From positions 102,679 to 166,678 of the forward strand of contig NZ_BCTU01000025.1 of NCBI RefSeq assembly GCF_001590925.1: DNA of 64,000 nucleotides, given 5' to 3'. This document shows positions 1 to 10,627 of this stretch, piece by piece. The position numbers and the translations under genes are program-made. The number at the start of each line of letters is the position of its first letter. Position 1 is the first letter of the stretch. The notes under the pieces are model-generated. The model was given only the letters and a program-made list of their open reading frames with translations, made no database searches and was not told the DNA's origin. The stretch is from Serratia plymuthica NBRC 102599. GTDB lineage: Bacteria > Pseudomonadota > Gammaproteobacteria > Enterobacterales > Enterobacteriaceae.

Positions 1-1
1 T

Positions 2-679
2 CGCGTTATCGTTCCGGATCTCTGGGGGCACGGCGAATCGCCGCAGCTGCCGGCTTCGCACGCCAGCCTGTCGGACATCGCCGCCGACCATCTGACGCTG
101 ATGGATCAGCTCGGCATCAAAGAGTTCGGCATCGTCGGGTTGTCCGTCGGCGGCATGTGGGGCGCTGAGTTGGCGGCAATGGTGCCCGAACGGGTTAAAG
201 TGCTGGCGCTGATAGACAGTTATCTGGGCGACGAAACCCCCGAGGAGCGCCAGCGTTATTTCGGCATGCTGGCCGCCGTCAATCAGGCCGGCGTCATCAC
301 CTCGCCGTTACTGGAATACATCGCCGCACAGTTTTACTCCGACAATGTCCCCGAGTCGCTGTTGCAACCATTGATTGCGCATTTGCAAAGCCTTCCCGCC
401 AACCTGCTGCGCAGCAGCATAGTGCCGCTGGGCAAAATGATCTTCGGCCGTCCCGATAAACTGGCGCTGCTGGAAAAAATTACCTCAGCGACCCTGGTGA
501 TCACCGGCGAGCAGGATAAACCGCGCCCGCCGGCAGAAGGCCAGCAAATGGCGGATATCCTCGGTTGCAAACATGTGCTGATCCCTGAAGCCGGCCATAT
601 CAGCAATCAGGAAAACCCGGAAGCGGTAACCCAAGTACTGTTGGCTTTCCTGGCCGAAAATACCGCCTCTCGGTTTTGA
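2..679 (+). CDS. Alpha/beta hydrolase, 5' end outside window
   Basis: The frame is open from base 2, so the gene begins upstream; the first methionine inside the window (base 101) is internal. The visible part starts with the VPDLWGHGES turn that follows the first strands of alpha/beta-hydrolase enzymes. It continues with the nucleophile elbow GLSVGG (Ser nucleophile), a helical lid region, and ends with TLVITGEQDKPRPP (the usual acid strand) and EAGHIS (catalytic His). The complete triad suggests an active serine hydrolase, probably an esterase or lactonase, but the substrate cannot be read from sequence. It runs into a long intergenic region and has no obvious operon partner inside the window. 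Confidence 0.85.
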   Translation, partial: RVIVPDLWGHGESPQLPASHASLSDIAADHLTLMDQLGIKEFGIVGLSVGGMWGAELAAMVPERVKVLALIDSYLGDETPEERQRYFGMLAAVNQAGVITSPLLEYIAAQFYSDNVPESLLQPLIAHLQSLPANLLRSSIVPLGKMIFGRPDKLALLEKITSATLVITGEQDKPRPPAEGQQMADILGCKHVLIPEAGHISNQENPEAVTQVLLAFLAENTASRF

Positions 680-1273
680 TAGCGTTCTACCGGGCCAAAT
701 GGCCCGGAATTCCGCCTCAGTTAAGCCCTTTTCAATCGCGGATGCTAAGGAAAGGGTCAACCACAAATCCTCAGGCCCAACGGGATCTCTTCACGCATCC
801 TGTCCAGCGCCTCCAATTTAATCCTCCCCCATCAGGATATTGATTTCTACAATGCTAATGCGCCATCATGCTGACAGTCGCGTTACAGAGTTAATGTCAT
901 CAGCAGTAGGGTCAGCGTAGCGAACAGAGAAAATATACCGTCAAAAAAGATGGCTTCAGAAACTATTCATTTTCCAGACACGATACCTGCCACTCAAATT
1001 ATCAGCCTCATCAATGCTAAAAGTTTTAACATCTTGTTTCTTGTACCCTATTATCCGCAGGATAACAGGTTATAACCTATGGAATAGCAATGATTTTATA
1101 AAGTGACAATTTCGCCCGAACAACTCACCGGATAAAAATAAGTTTAAATTTCAATTTAACAGGTAGTAACAAACATTAACACCTAATTAATGAGACTTAT
1201 TTTTTTGCAAAACTCAAACTAGTGACATAATCTTTTAAAATCCAGTCTACAAATCATTTGCAGGTAATTACAT
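680..1273. other. Gene-poor stretch between hydrolase and O-methyltransferase
   Basis: No convincing gene. A perfect 7-bp hairpin (690-707, four-base loop) follows the hydrolase and may end its transcript, although it lacks a T run. On the minus strand around 755-830 a short frame reads LEALDRMREEIPLGL after a possible ribosome site; it is too short to call and may be the tail of a lost gene. From about 880 the sequence becomes clearly A+T-rich and stays so up to the O-methyltransferase, as expected at the edge of transferred DNA. Confidence 0.5.
1205..1231 (+). promoter_or_regulatory. Possible sigma-70 promoter for the O-methyltransferase
   Basis: TTGCAA (1205-1210) and CATAAT (1226-1231) lie 15 bp apart in A+T-rich DNA about 40 bases before the start codon. 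Spacing is short, so this is a weak prediction made from the sequence alone. Confidence 0.35.
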
Positions 1274-3770
<2,497 letters not shown>

Positions 3771-3780
3771 TTAGCGTAGC

Positions 3781-3867
3781 CGCCCCTTCCTTTCAGGCTG
3801 GCGTTATAAAACTGGAGATCGTCCTCGGTGATCGACAGCGCCACTTGCTGCGACTGGCCGACTCGCC
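3781..3867 (-). pseudogene. Fragment of a bglX 3' region
   Basis: About 87 bases match the C-terminal coding part of bglX at roughly 13753-13837 in the same orientation, with a dozen or so differences including small indels near the 5' side of the match. The shared part encodes the segment ending the fibronectin-III-like domain. The rest of bglX is absent here. This is a diverged partial copy, not a functional gene. Confidence 0.8.
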
Positions 3868-4216
3868 CCCTTCCCTACGGAGGTCTCACCCACGGCTTTC
3901 CACGCACTGTCATCCGGATGAAACATTATGCCGTTAGATTTATCGTGGCCGCTGAAGACCGCCGAGAGGACGCTGCCCTTACCCCCACCACAGTCAGGCC
4001 GTTAAGACCCGCTAGACCACCAGAACCCGGATTGACACATGCGAAAATGCATCCATGTGATGAAATTCTGCAATAAATACTTAAGCAATCGTTTGCTTTG
4101 TTAATAATTAGGCATAACATATTGTAAAATATAACAAACATAAATAATGCCATTCTCCGCGCCGATCTTTTTACTGATTATTCTTATTCTCGCTAAAATT
4201 GTAAAAAAAAATATCA

Positions 4217-4244
4217 TTGACTATCTAAACACCATTTCTAAAAT
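4217..4244 (+). promoter_or_regulatory. Predicted sigma-70 promoter of the eight-gene operon
   Basis: TTGACT (4217-4222) and TAAAAT (4239-4244) are separated by 16 bp in A+T-rich DNA, each one mismatch from consensus. Transcription would begin near 4251, about 20 bases before a hairpin followed by five T. Confidence 0.5.
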
Positions 4245-4269
4245 GAACAAAAAATACAATGTTAAATAA

Positions 4270-4299
4270 GCCCAGCCTGGTTGTTTTGGCCGGGTTTTT
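4270..4299 (+). terminator. Hairpin with T run inside the operon leader
   Basis: CCCAGCC (4271-4277) pairs with GGCCGGG (4288-4294) with one mismatch, and TTTTT follows at 4295-4299. It lies between the predicted promoter and the first gene, so it could attenuate the operon. Alternatively it ends transcription arriving from tpl. An eight-codon frame (4243-4269, MNKKYNVK) abuts the hairpin; it starts inside the predicted -10 box, so it is only a leader peptide if transcription starts further upstream. Confidence 0.45.
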
Positions 4300-4341
4300 A
4301 CATTCAATAAAATAAAACACAACATATCTAAAGGAATTAAC

Positions 4342-5130
4342 GTGCCTATAACAAACCCCATCTGGAGTCAGGAAGAACTGGCCGGTGAGATAGCCTACAA
4401 CCACGATCTTGCCACGATAATTAAGAACAATGCATGGCACGGTTTATTTGAATCGCCAAAATGGATTTTAATGAACCCCGCCGACGAAGTGATAGACTTC
4501 TACCATAAATATATTGTTAACCCTTCTCTGGCATTACGCCAACGCTTCTCTCTCCCTGGAAATAAACTCCACGATCTAGGCTGTGGCGGGGGGCGCCATT
4601 TATTTTACTTCAATGAGCGCGGTTTTGACGTCACCGGCAGTGACCTGTCTGAAAATGCCATTGCTTTCACTCAAGCCGAGCTGGTAAGACGGCATCAAAA
4701 AGCAGAGTTGGTTCTCTGCCCAATGACTGAATTGCCGTTCGAAAATGACACCTTCGATATTACTATTTCGCGCGCAGTGATCAATCATGCTTCATTGCAG
4801 GACGTGAAGAAAACCATCTTTGAAGTCGCTCGCACCACCAAAAAAGGCGGTTTGTTCTTTGTCACCTTCTCTTCAGAGCGGGCGTCAGACTGGAAAAAGG
4901 GCACGGAAGTGGAAGAGGATGTTTCTTACATTCCTGAATCCGGTCCCGAAAAGGGGCTCATCCACACCTTCCTCAATGCCGCCAATACCGCAGCGCTGCT
5001 GGAACCCTTCTTCCGCATAGAAGAGATTTACCTTTATGAGCATCCATCATGGGTAACGGATGCCCCAGGGGCCTCGGACCCAAACGAATACTTTGGTTCT
5101 GAATACGTCGCTATCTGCGTGCGCCGCTGA
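4342..5130 (+). CDS. Class I SAM-dependent methyltransferase, first gene of the operon
   Basis: A 262-residue methyltransferase with GTG start at 4342, six bases after a strong AAGGAA site. The fold is visible from residue 70: LHDLGCGGGRHLFYF (SAM motif I), GSDLSENAI (motif II acidic residue), LPFENDTFDITISRAVINH (motif IV) and KKGGLFFVTFSS. It resembles the broad Methyltransf_11/25 group, whose members modify small molecules. The first 65 residues form a helical cap likely to bind the acceptor. As head of an operon of ligases and an exporter, it probably tailors the product. N-, O- or C-methylation cannot be decided. Confidence 0.85.
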   Translation: MPITNPIWSQEELAGEIAYNHDLATIIKNNAWHGLFESPKWILMNPADEVIDFYHKYIVNPSLALRQRFSLPGNKLHDLGCGGGRHLFYFNERGFDVTGSDLSENAIAFTQAELVRRHQKAELVLCPMTELPFENDTFDITISRAVINHASLQDVKKTIFEVARTTKKGGLFFVTFSSERASDWKKGTEVEEDVSYIPESGPEKGLIHTFLNAANTAALLEPFFRIEEIYLYEHPSWVTDAPGASDPNEYFGSEYVAICVRR

Positions 5131-5204
5131 AAATACTGCGTATCCAGGCAGTTTGTCGCCAAGGGCAAACTGCCTTGTCCCTAGGGTGCTCGGGGTATTA
5201 AAAA

Positions 5205-5723
5205 ATGATTTTGACCGGAAAATCCATTGAAGCCTGCGTCAAAACGGGGGATATCGTTATTTCTCCGTTTACTGAAGGAAGCATTACAACCAACTCTTAT
5301 GATTTAACGCTGGGTAATACATTCATTCGCTATAACGAAGAGATTATTGATCCAAAAAAGAATAATCGTCATGAGGTCATTGATTGCGGCCCGGAAGGAA
5401 TAACACTGGGTAAAGGCGATTTTTTATTGGCCCACAGCGTTGAGAAAATTGGCAGCAACAAATATGTTCCTATCATTCATGCCAAATCAAGCATCGCGCG
5501 ACTGGGGTTATTCGTTCATGTAACAGCCGACTTGATTGATATTGGTTCATTTGGTTGCGTCACTTTTCAATTGCACAGCACACTGCCTATCAGGCTGTTT
5601 CCGGGAATGAAAATCGGGCAGGTCACCTTCTGGAAACCGCTAGGCGATATCGTTCCTTATGATGGCAAATATCAGGGTTCCGATGGGCCACGGGTTTCGA
5701 TGGCTTATGTGGATTTTAAATAG
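5205..5723 (+). CDS. dCTP deaminase-fold protein with altered catalytic residue
   Basis: 172 residues of the dCTP deaminase/dUTPase trimer family, a little shorter than the 193 residues of E. coli Dcd. The family is shown by TTNSYDLTLGN near residue 30, HAKSSIARLGLFVHVTAD near 95, and RLFPGMKIGQVTFW near 145. Aligned by eye on E. coli Dcd, Arg115 and Ser111 are kept, but the catalytic Glu138 is Gln (GCVTFQLH), Arg110 is Lys and Arg126 is Leu. Loss of this Glu abolishes deamination in studied members. It may therefore be a regulatory or structural partner of the next gene, or have a different reaction. It lies 74 bases after the methyltransferase and 35 before its paralogue. Confidence 0.82.
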   Translation: MILTGKSIEACVKTGDIVISPFTEGSITTNSYDLTLGNTFIRYNEEIIDPKKNNRHEVIDCGPEGITLGKGDFLLAHSVEKIGSNKYVPIIHAKSSIARLGLFVHVTADLIDIGSFGCVTFQLHSTLPIRLFPGMKIGQVTFWKPLGDIVPYDGKYQGSDGPRVSMAYVDFK

Positions 5724-5758
5724 TCACGCTCAAGATAGAAAATATAACGGAAAATGTC

Positions 5759-6271
5759 ATGATTCTTACCGGCAGCGAAATAAAAAAGAGAACGGCCTGT
5801 AACGATATTACCATCATTCCTTTTAACGAGTCGCAACTCAACCCCAACAGTTACAATTATCGCTTGGGGCCCAGACTGGGGATCCCAAGCGTCGAAGGCG
5901 AGAAAGTCACCTTTGATTTTATCGATCTCCCCGCTGAAGGTTTTGTCATGGAGGCGGGAACGACCTACCTGGGCCATACCATGGAAATCCTGGGCAGCAG
6001 CGTTTTTGCCATGTCATTGATAGGCCGAAGCTCCCTGGGGCGCCTGGGCCTTTATTTGCAGGTGTCGGCCAATTTAGGTCATACCGGCGCATGCCATCAA
6101 TGGACATTGGAATTGGTGGCGGCAAAACCTTTTCGCCTCTACCCCGGTATGCGCGTAGGGCAAATATCTTTCTGGGTTAACCAGGGTAGCGTTGGCCTCT
6201 ATCACGGCGGCTACTCCGCTTACAACAACCCGCAGGTGTCAAAAATAACTTCACTGGCAGAAACCCTATGA
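5759..6271 (+). CDS. dCTP deaminase-fold protein, catalytic Glu retained
   Basis: 170 residues, a second member of the dCTP deaminase/dUTPase family. Motifs: NPNSYNYRLGP near residue 27, LIGRSSLGRLGLYLQ near 90 (equivalents of E. coli Arg110, Ser111, Arg115) and WTLELVAAKPFRLYPGMR near 120, where the Glu matching catalytic Glu138 is present. The remaining pocket differs (Asn-Leu-Gly-His where Dcd has His-Arg-Ile-Asp), so a standard dCTP substrate is not assured. Together with the Glu-less neighbour it could form a mixed trimer. Its stop codon overlaps the next start as ATGA, indicating translational coupling. Confidence 0.83.
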   Translation: MILTGSEIKKRTACNDITIIPFNESQLNPNSYNYRLGPRLGIPSVEGEKVTFDFIDLPAEGFVMEAGTTYLGHTMEILGSSVFAMSLIGRSSLGRLGLYLQVSANLGHTGACHQWTLELVAAKPFRLYPGMRVGQISFWVNQGSVGLYHGGYSAYNNPQVSKITSLAETL

Positions 6272-7329
6272 TGAACACCGCTGCCCAGCCAGTGAGCAAA
6301 GCCACACTGCGCCTCATTTTGGCGGAGAAACAACGAGCTAAAGACGCGTTTTCTCAGGCATTCGAAGCCAGCGGATTTAGCTTTCACCAGCCTGAAACGC
6401 TGATCCCGGCTTATGACAAGTCTACGCTGTTTACCGGCTCCACCATCAGTACCTTTAAGCCTTATCTGATCGAGGCGGAGAAAAAATTACAGGCTTTTTT
6501 CACCGTGCAAGACTGCCTGCGCACTCAAAATAATCACGCCATGCAGCAAGAAAACAGCTACCCAAAATGGTCGTCTTTTTTTTGCAGCGTGGGTGCAATC
6601 AGCCCCTATGAGGAACGCCGGCGTATCACCCAGGCCACTTGCCGGTTCATTGAACTGCTGGGGCTAAAATCACCGGACGTCTTCCGGATTAATATTTCAA
6701 GCCAAGACCGTGATCTCGTAGAAATACTCCAACAGCAGGGCATGACGCAATTTCTTCGGTTTGATACTCAAGCGCCCTCTTATTACCGCCATAAATTTGG
6801 CATCGAGGGCGTCAGCGGCCGTAACTGCAATCTGTCGGTGAGCTGCGATGGAGTGACATTTATGGATATCGGCAATCTGATCGTGATTGAAAACCGGGAT
6901 GCGCCGCTGGCGATCGAAGCGGCTTTCGGCCTCGAAACCATAGTGACACGCATTCACGGGTTGGACAGTTCAATCTTTGCCCTGGAGGCTGCCGGCCATT
7001 TTGCCGACTTCACCTCAGACATCCTGTACATCATCGACGCCGTGGTGGCCAGCGTGGCCATCATGTCGCTCGACATCAAGCCGATCGCCGATAACCGTGG
7101 GCGGGTGCTGCGCCGCTATCTTCAGGGGCTAAACCGCCTGCGGCTCAATAATGGGATTTCCATCGATGTTATTGCCGAGGTGGCAAGGGCCTTCGAACTC
7201 AGTCACTACGGCAGCCGCCACATCCATTTACGCATCGAACAGTACCTGCATGAGCATGAACAACATCTGCTGCAGGACAAGCCGGCCGCATTGATTAATA
7301 AAAAAATAACCCATCGTTTATACGAATAA
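6268..7329 (+). CDS. Stand-alone alanyl-tRNA synthetase-like catalytic protein
   Basis: 353 residues matching only the N-terminal part of alanyl-tRNA synthetase (about 876 residues in E. coli). LIPAYDKSTLFTGSTISTFK corresponds to motif 1, QDCLRTQNNHA and WSSFFCSVG to motif 2 with its Arg kept, FGLETIV to motif 3, and PIADNRGRVLRRY to the signature of the helical tRNA-recognition domain. The motif 3 Arg that normally contacts ATP (GLER in true enzymes) is Thr here. Editing and C-Ala domains are missing. It is therefore not the housekeeping enzyme. It may activate or bind an amino acid, or use aminoacyl-tRNA, for the product made by this operon. ATGA overlap with the upstream gene. Confidence 0.8.
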   Translation: MMNTAAQPVSKATLRLILAEKQRAKDAFSQAFEASGFSFHQPETLIPAYDKSTLFTGSTISTFKPYLIEAEKKLQAFFTVQDCLRTQNNHAMQQENSYPKWSSFFCSVGAISPYEERRRITQATCRFIELLGLKSPDVFRINISSQDRDLVEILQQQGMTQFLRFDTQAPSYYRHKFGIEGVSGRNCNLSVSCDGVTFMDIGNLIVIENRDAPLAIEAAFGLETIVTRIHGLDSSIFALEAAGHFADFTSDILYIIDAVVASVAIMSLDIKPIADNRGRVLRRYLQGLNRLRLNNGISIDVIAEVARAFELSHYGSRHIHLRIEQYLHEHEQHLLQDKPAALINKKITHRLYE

Positions 7330-7355
7330 GACAAATATAAAGGCGTGCAAAGGTT

Positions 7356-8135
7356 ATGAAAATTGGCGTTATCTCAGACATCCACGAAGACGTCGTCAGA
7401 CTGGAAGAATCCTTGAATTTACTGGAAAGTTTGGGGGCTGACGAAGTCATTTGCCTCGGCGACATCGTCGGTTACTCGGTTCCTTTTTATGGTTACCTGG
7501 CAACCCGCGATGCCAACCGCTGCCTGGATCTGGTGCAGCGCCATTGCAGCGAGGTGGTTATCGGCAATCACGATCTGTTCGCCATTCGCAAACTCCCGTC
7601 TCATGCGGCAGGATTTTCCTATCCTGAAGATTGGTACCGCCGCAGTTTTGCAGAACGTAAACGTCTGGCTGACGGCAAGGTCTTTCTTTATGAGGATCAT
7701 GAGCTGCCTTCCCTGCTGAACGATAACAGTCTCTGCTATCTCCACTCATTGCCGGAAATCATCGTTAAGCCTTTTGCCACCCATAATGTCCTGTTGTCCC
7801 ATTATGCCGATCCGGACATTACGGGTTCATGTACCTTCGAAGTCAGCCATCACCATCATCTTGCCGACCATTTTGCCACTATGGGCCGCCATCAATGTCT
7901 GCATGGCCTTTCCGGCAACGACCATATTCCCGGCATGAAAATTTTCACGCCCGGGCAAGTTTGGCAAACCGGCTTTGAACGCCATGAATTGGGCCACTCA
8001 CCGACGTGGATAACCGGGCCGACAGTCTCTCGGGGAACCATGGCCAACGGCGTAATGATCTATGACAGCGCGGCAATGACCCTCTCTGCCGTCGCCCTGG
8101 GTACGCCTTTGCATCACCTTCCAGCCAGCATATGA
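7356..8135 (+). CDS. Calcineurin-like metallophosphoesterase
   Basis: 259 residues with the ordered metal-binding blocks of the calcineurin-like superfamily: GVISDIHED at the N-terminus, LGDIVGY near residue 35, VIGNHDLF near 70, and LLSHYADPD near 145. The usual C-terminal GHTH block is replaced by HGLSGNDH, so one metal ligand arrangement may differ. It probably removes a phosphate from an intermediate, or cleaves a phosphodiester. Having a phosphatase beside two nucleotide-deaminase-fold proteins fits a nucleotide-derived intermediate, which is inference. An AAAGG site precedes the ATG. It follows the synthetase-like gene by 26 bases. Confidence 0.82.
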   Translation: MKIGVISDIHEDVVRLEESLNLLESLGADEVICLGDIVGYSVPFYGYLATRDANRCLDLVQRHCSEVVIGNHDLFAIRKLPSHAAGFSYPEDWYRRSFAERKRLADGKVFLYEDHELPSLLNDNSLCYLHSLPEIIVKPFATHNVLLSHYADPDITGSCTFEVSHHHHLADHFATMGRHQCLHGLSGNDHIPGMKIFTPGQVWQTGFERHELGHSPTWITGPTVSRGTMANGVMIYDSAAMTLSAVALGTPLHHLPASI

Positions 8136-8165
8136 CCGTAACGGAATGGACGAGACTCTAACACT

Positions 8166-9404
8166 ATGAATAACTGTATTTTGTACATCAACGGCAGACA
8201 AAACCCGCACGAAAGGCTGGCCGAAATGCGCGCGGCCCTTTCTCTGGGCCTGGACATTGTGCTTATCGCCAAGCAGATCCCTTCCTATGCCGCCGAGCTG
8301 GCGATCGAAACCGTTATTGTCGATCTGGATAATTTTGCGGCCTGCCTGGCGGTGGCGGCCAAACTGCACCAGAAATATACCTTTGACGGCATTGTCTGTT
8401 GGTCAGAAACCGATGTGCCGCTCAAGAATTTTCTCGCACGCGAACTGGGGTTTGCCGGGATGAGCGAACAGGCCGTCCGCCATAGTCGCGATAAAATCAC
8501 CATGAAACACCGGCTTAAACATTTGGGCCCGATGATCCCCGCATTCCACGAAGTCAGCTCAATGGCCGATGCCCGAATGGCGGCAGCCCGAATTGGCTAC
8601 CCGGTGATAGTCAAACCCGCATCCGGATCGGGTTCCAAGGGAATTTTCAAGGTAGAAGACGACAGCGCGCTAGAGCAAGCCCTCTCGCTGCTCGCCGAGA
8701 TCGCCACAGACAAATTCGACTCGGTATTTACCGCATTTGGCGGAAAAATCATTCTGGAGGAATTTGTCGAAGGACCGGAATTCAGCGTCGACGGTTATGC
8801 CGCCGATAACCAGATTAGGGTGATTGGCATCACTGATTATCAATCCGATGCAAACACCTTTGTCGAAAACCGGCATATATTCCCCTCCCATTTCAGCAAT
8901 GACATTCAGCAAGAAATCACCCGCTGCGCCAAAACCATTGTCAGGGAGCTGGGCATCGATAACACCGTCTTCCATCTGGAGGGAAAATATACCCGCGACG
9001 GCTTCAAGTTTATCGAATGCGCGGCCAGACCCGCGGGGGGGTATATTTCTACTCACCTGTTACAGCACGCCAGCCGTCAGCAACATTTGCAGAATTACGT
9101 CCAGATATGCCGGGGAATCCCCCCATCGTCACTGAGGCTCACGCAAGATTATATTGGCGTCCGTTATTTGTTCGCAGAAAGGCCCGGCACGCTGATCGGC
9201 GTGGATAATGTCGCCAAGGTGCTGGCTCACCCTTGCATACAGCACCTCTATCTGCACTTTTCTCCGGGGCATCGCGTAGCGCTTCCCCCTGAAGATTACA
9301 GCGCCTACCGGCTTGGCGTGCTTATCGGCACGGCTGAAAACTATCAACAGCTTGCCGATACCCTTGAATGGGCCGCCCGACAAATAAGGTTTACCGTGGA
9401 ATGA
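8166..9404 (+). CDS. ATP-grasp ligase 1
   Basis: 412 residues with a full ATP-grasp architecture: an N-terminal Rossmann-like pre-domain (1-110), the ATP-binding Lys and loop in VKPASGSGSKGIF near residue 150, EEFVEGPEFSVDGY near 198 and the metal-binding end FIECAARPAGGY near 283. This arrangement is typical of carboxylate-amine ligases that join amino acids or similar acids through acyl-phosphates. The expected Asn of the last motif is Ala-Arg-Pro, as seen in several biosynthetic ligases. Its end overlaps the start of a second ligase by ATGA. Two consecutive ligases suggest a product assembled from at least three units, or two alternative acylations. Confidence 0.87.
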   Translation: MNNCILYINGRQNPHERLAEMRAALSLGLDIVLIAKQIPSYAAELAIETVIVDLDNFAACLAVAAKLHQKYTFDGIVCWSETDVPLKNFLARELGFAGMSEQAVRHSRDKITMKHRLKHLGPMIPAFHEVSSMADARMAAARIGYPVIVKPASGSGSKGIFKVEDDSALEQALSLLAEIATDKFDSVFTAFGGKIILEEFVEGPEFSVDGYAADNQIRVIGITDYQSDANTFVENRHIFPSHFSNDIQQEITRCAKTIVRELGIDNTVFHLEGKYTRDGFKFIECAARPAGGYISTHLLQHASRQQHLQNYVQICRGIPPSSLRLTQDYIGVRYLFAERPGTLIGVDNVAKVLAHPCIQHLYLHFSPGHRVALPPEDYSAYRLGVLIGTAENYQQLADTLEWAARQIRFTVE

Positions 9405-10627
9405 AAAACGTCCTTATTCTTTTCGGTTGCGCTTCGCACCGCCAAGGGCCACGCGCCATTGCTCAGGCTCATGAACTCGGGCTGGAAACCATTCTGATTG
9501 ATACCCCGGAGAATTTGAATAATCTGGCAATCAAAGCCCCGCAACAAATACCGGTTTACCCGATTGCATCGAAGCAATATGAAGATTGCCTGCCGCTGCT
9601 CGAGGAGATTTGCGCCAGGTTTCCAGTGATAGGTATTTATACCTTCGAGGAATATTCGGTGGAGACCTGCGCCCGCCTTTGCGAAAAATTTGGCTTTGCC
9701 AACAATACTACGGCGGCAGTGCAGCAGATTCGCAATAAATATCTGTGCCGACAGATGCTCGCCAGGCAGGGCTTGCCGCAACCCTTATCATGCCTTTTCA
9801 GCAACCTGGCGCAGGCAGAACACTTTCTGCATGCGCACCCAGCCGAAGACTGGATCCTCAAGCCGGTCGACGCTTCAGGCAGCCAGGGCGTCAGCCGCAT
9901 CAGGAACAGCGCCCGGCAAGATCTGCATACCGCCTATGCGTGCCTTACCGAACCGCAGCAACAGAGCTTTATCATTGAGCAGTTTATCGAGGGCACAGAA
10001 TTCAGCCTGGAAGGCTTTTTCCATTACGGCGAAGCCATTTTCCAGGGCGTGACCGAGAAATCGCTAAAGCCCGGTGGGGCTTTTGTTGAAGATATGCATG
10101 TATTCCCTGCCGCCTTGCCGCCAGACACGCAAAATAGAGTGTATGAGTGTGCGGAAAAAGCCCTGCGCTGTGTGGGGCTCACCTTTGGGCACTTCCACCT
10201 GGAGTTTTGGCTGGCAGACGAGCACATCATTATTGGAGAAATGCATTGCCGGCCAGGTGGAGATTACATTCATCTGTTAACGGAAACAGCAACCCGCATT
10301 CCCACCTATGCGGCGGTATTCCAGCAATATCTGTCAACGCAAACGCCGCCCAAATCCCCGCCGGAGATCGCCTATTTTTGCACCGCGGTGGTGAAATATT
10401 TCGACGCGCCGGAAGGTCGATTAGTCGCGATTGGCGGGTTGGAGGACGTGCGGCAAAGCGACGATATTTTATTGGCGGAGATGACCGTCAAACCCGGCGA
10501 CATCATCCCGCCGTGCACGGATTCAGGTAAACGTGTCGGCTGTGTGGTGGTGTCGCAGGAAAAGGGGAATCACGCCAGACAAACCGCAATGGAGATGGCT
10601 GCACATGTCCAGTTTGACGTCATTTAA
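9401..10627 (+). CDS. ATP-grasp ligase 2
   Basis: 408 residues. The frame is open from 9368, but the ATG at 9401 overlaps the previous stop and gives the typical start MKNVLILFG. Domains parallel ligase 1: pre-domain (1-105), LKPVDASGSQGV near residue 155, IEQFIEGTEFSLEGF near 195, IIGEMHCRPGGDYI near 280, and a C-terminal lid with TVKPGDIIPP. The two ligases are clearly related but not a recent duplication. It should form an amide or related bond using ATP, acting directly after or in parallel with ligase 1. The coding end overlaps the MFS gene by 23 bases. Confidence 0.87.
   Translation: MKNVLILFGCASHRQGPRAIAQAHELGLETILIDTPENLNNLAIKAPQQIPVYPIASKQYEDCLPLLEEICARFPVIGIYTFEEYSVETCARLCEKFGFANNTTAAVQQIRNKYLCRQMLARQGLPQPLSCLFSNLAQAEHFLHAHPAEDWILKPVDASGSQGVSRIRNSARQDLHTAYACLTEPQQQSFIIEQFIEGTEFSLEGFFHYGEAIFQGVTEKSLKPGGAFVEDMHVFPAALPPDTQNRVYECAEKALRCVGLTFGHFHLEFWLADEHIIIGEMHCRPGGDYIHLLTETATRIPTYAAVFQQYLSTQTPPKSPPEIAYFCTAVVKYFDAPEGRLVAIGGLEDVRQSDDILLAEMTVKPGDIIPPCTDSGKRVGCVVVSQEKGNHARQTAMEMAAHVQFDVI

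Larger units (their letters stand above)
3771..4341. other. Intergenic scar and leader region between tpl and the eight-gene operon
   Basis: The first 100 bases hold a relic of bglX (own entry). Bases 3880-4075 are G+C-rich with no recognisable gene; the open frames there have no protein-like pattern. From 4080 the sequence switches abruptly to A+T-rich and contains the promoter and hairpin described separately. The abrupt change in base composition next to a relic of a native gene looks like an insertion junction. Confidence 0.6.

Noticed and set aside
3828..4076. 82-codon frame in the tpl-operon gap
   Set aside because: Starts inside the bglX relic, has no ribosome site and no protein-like composition.
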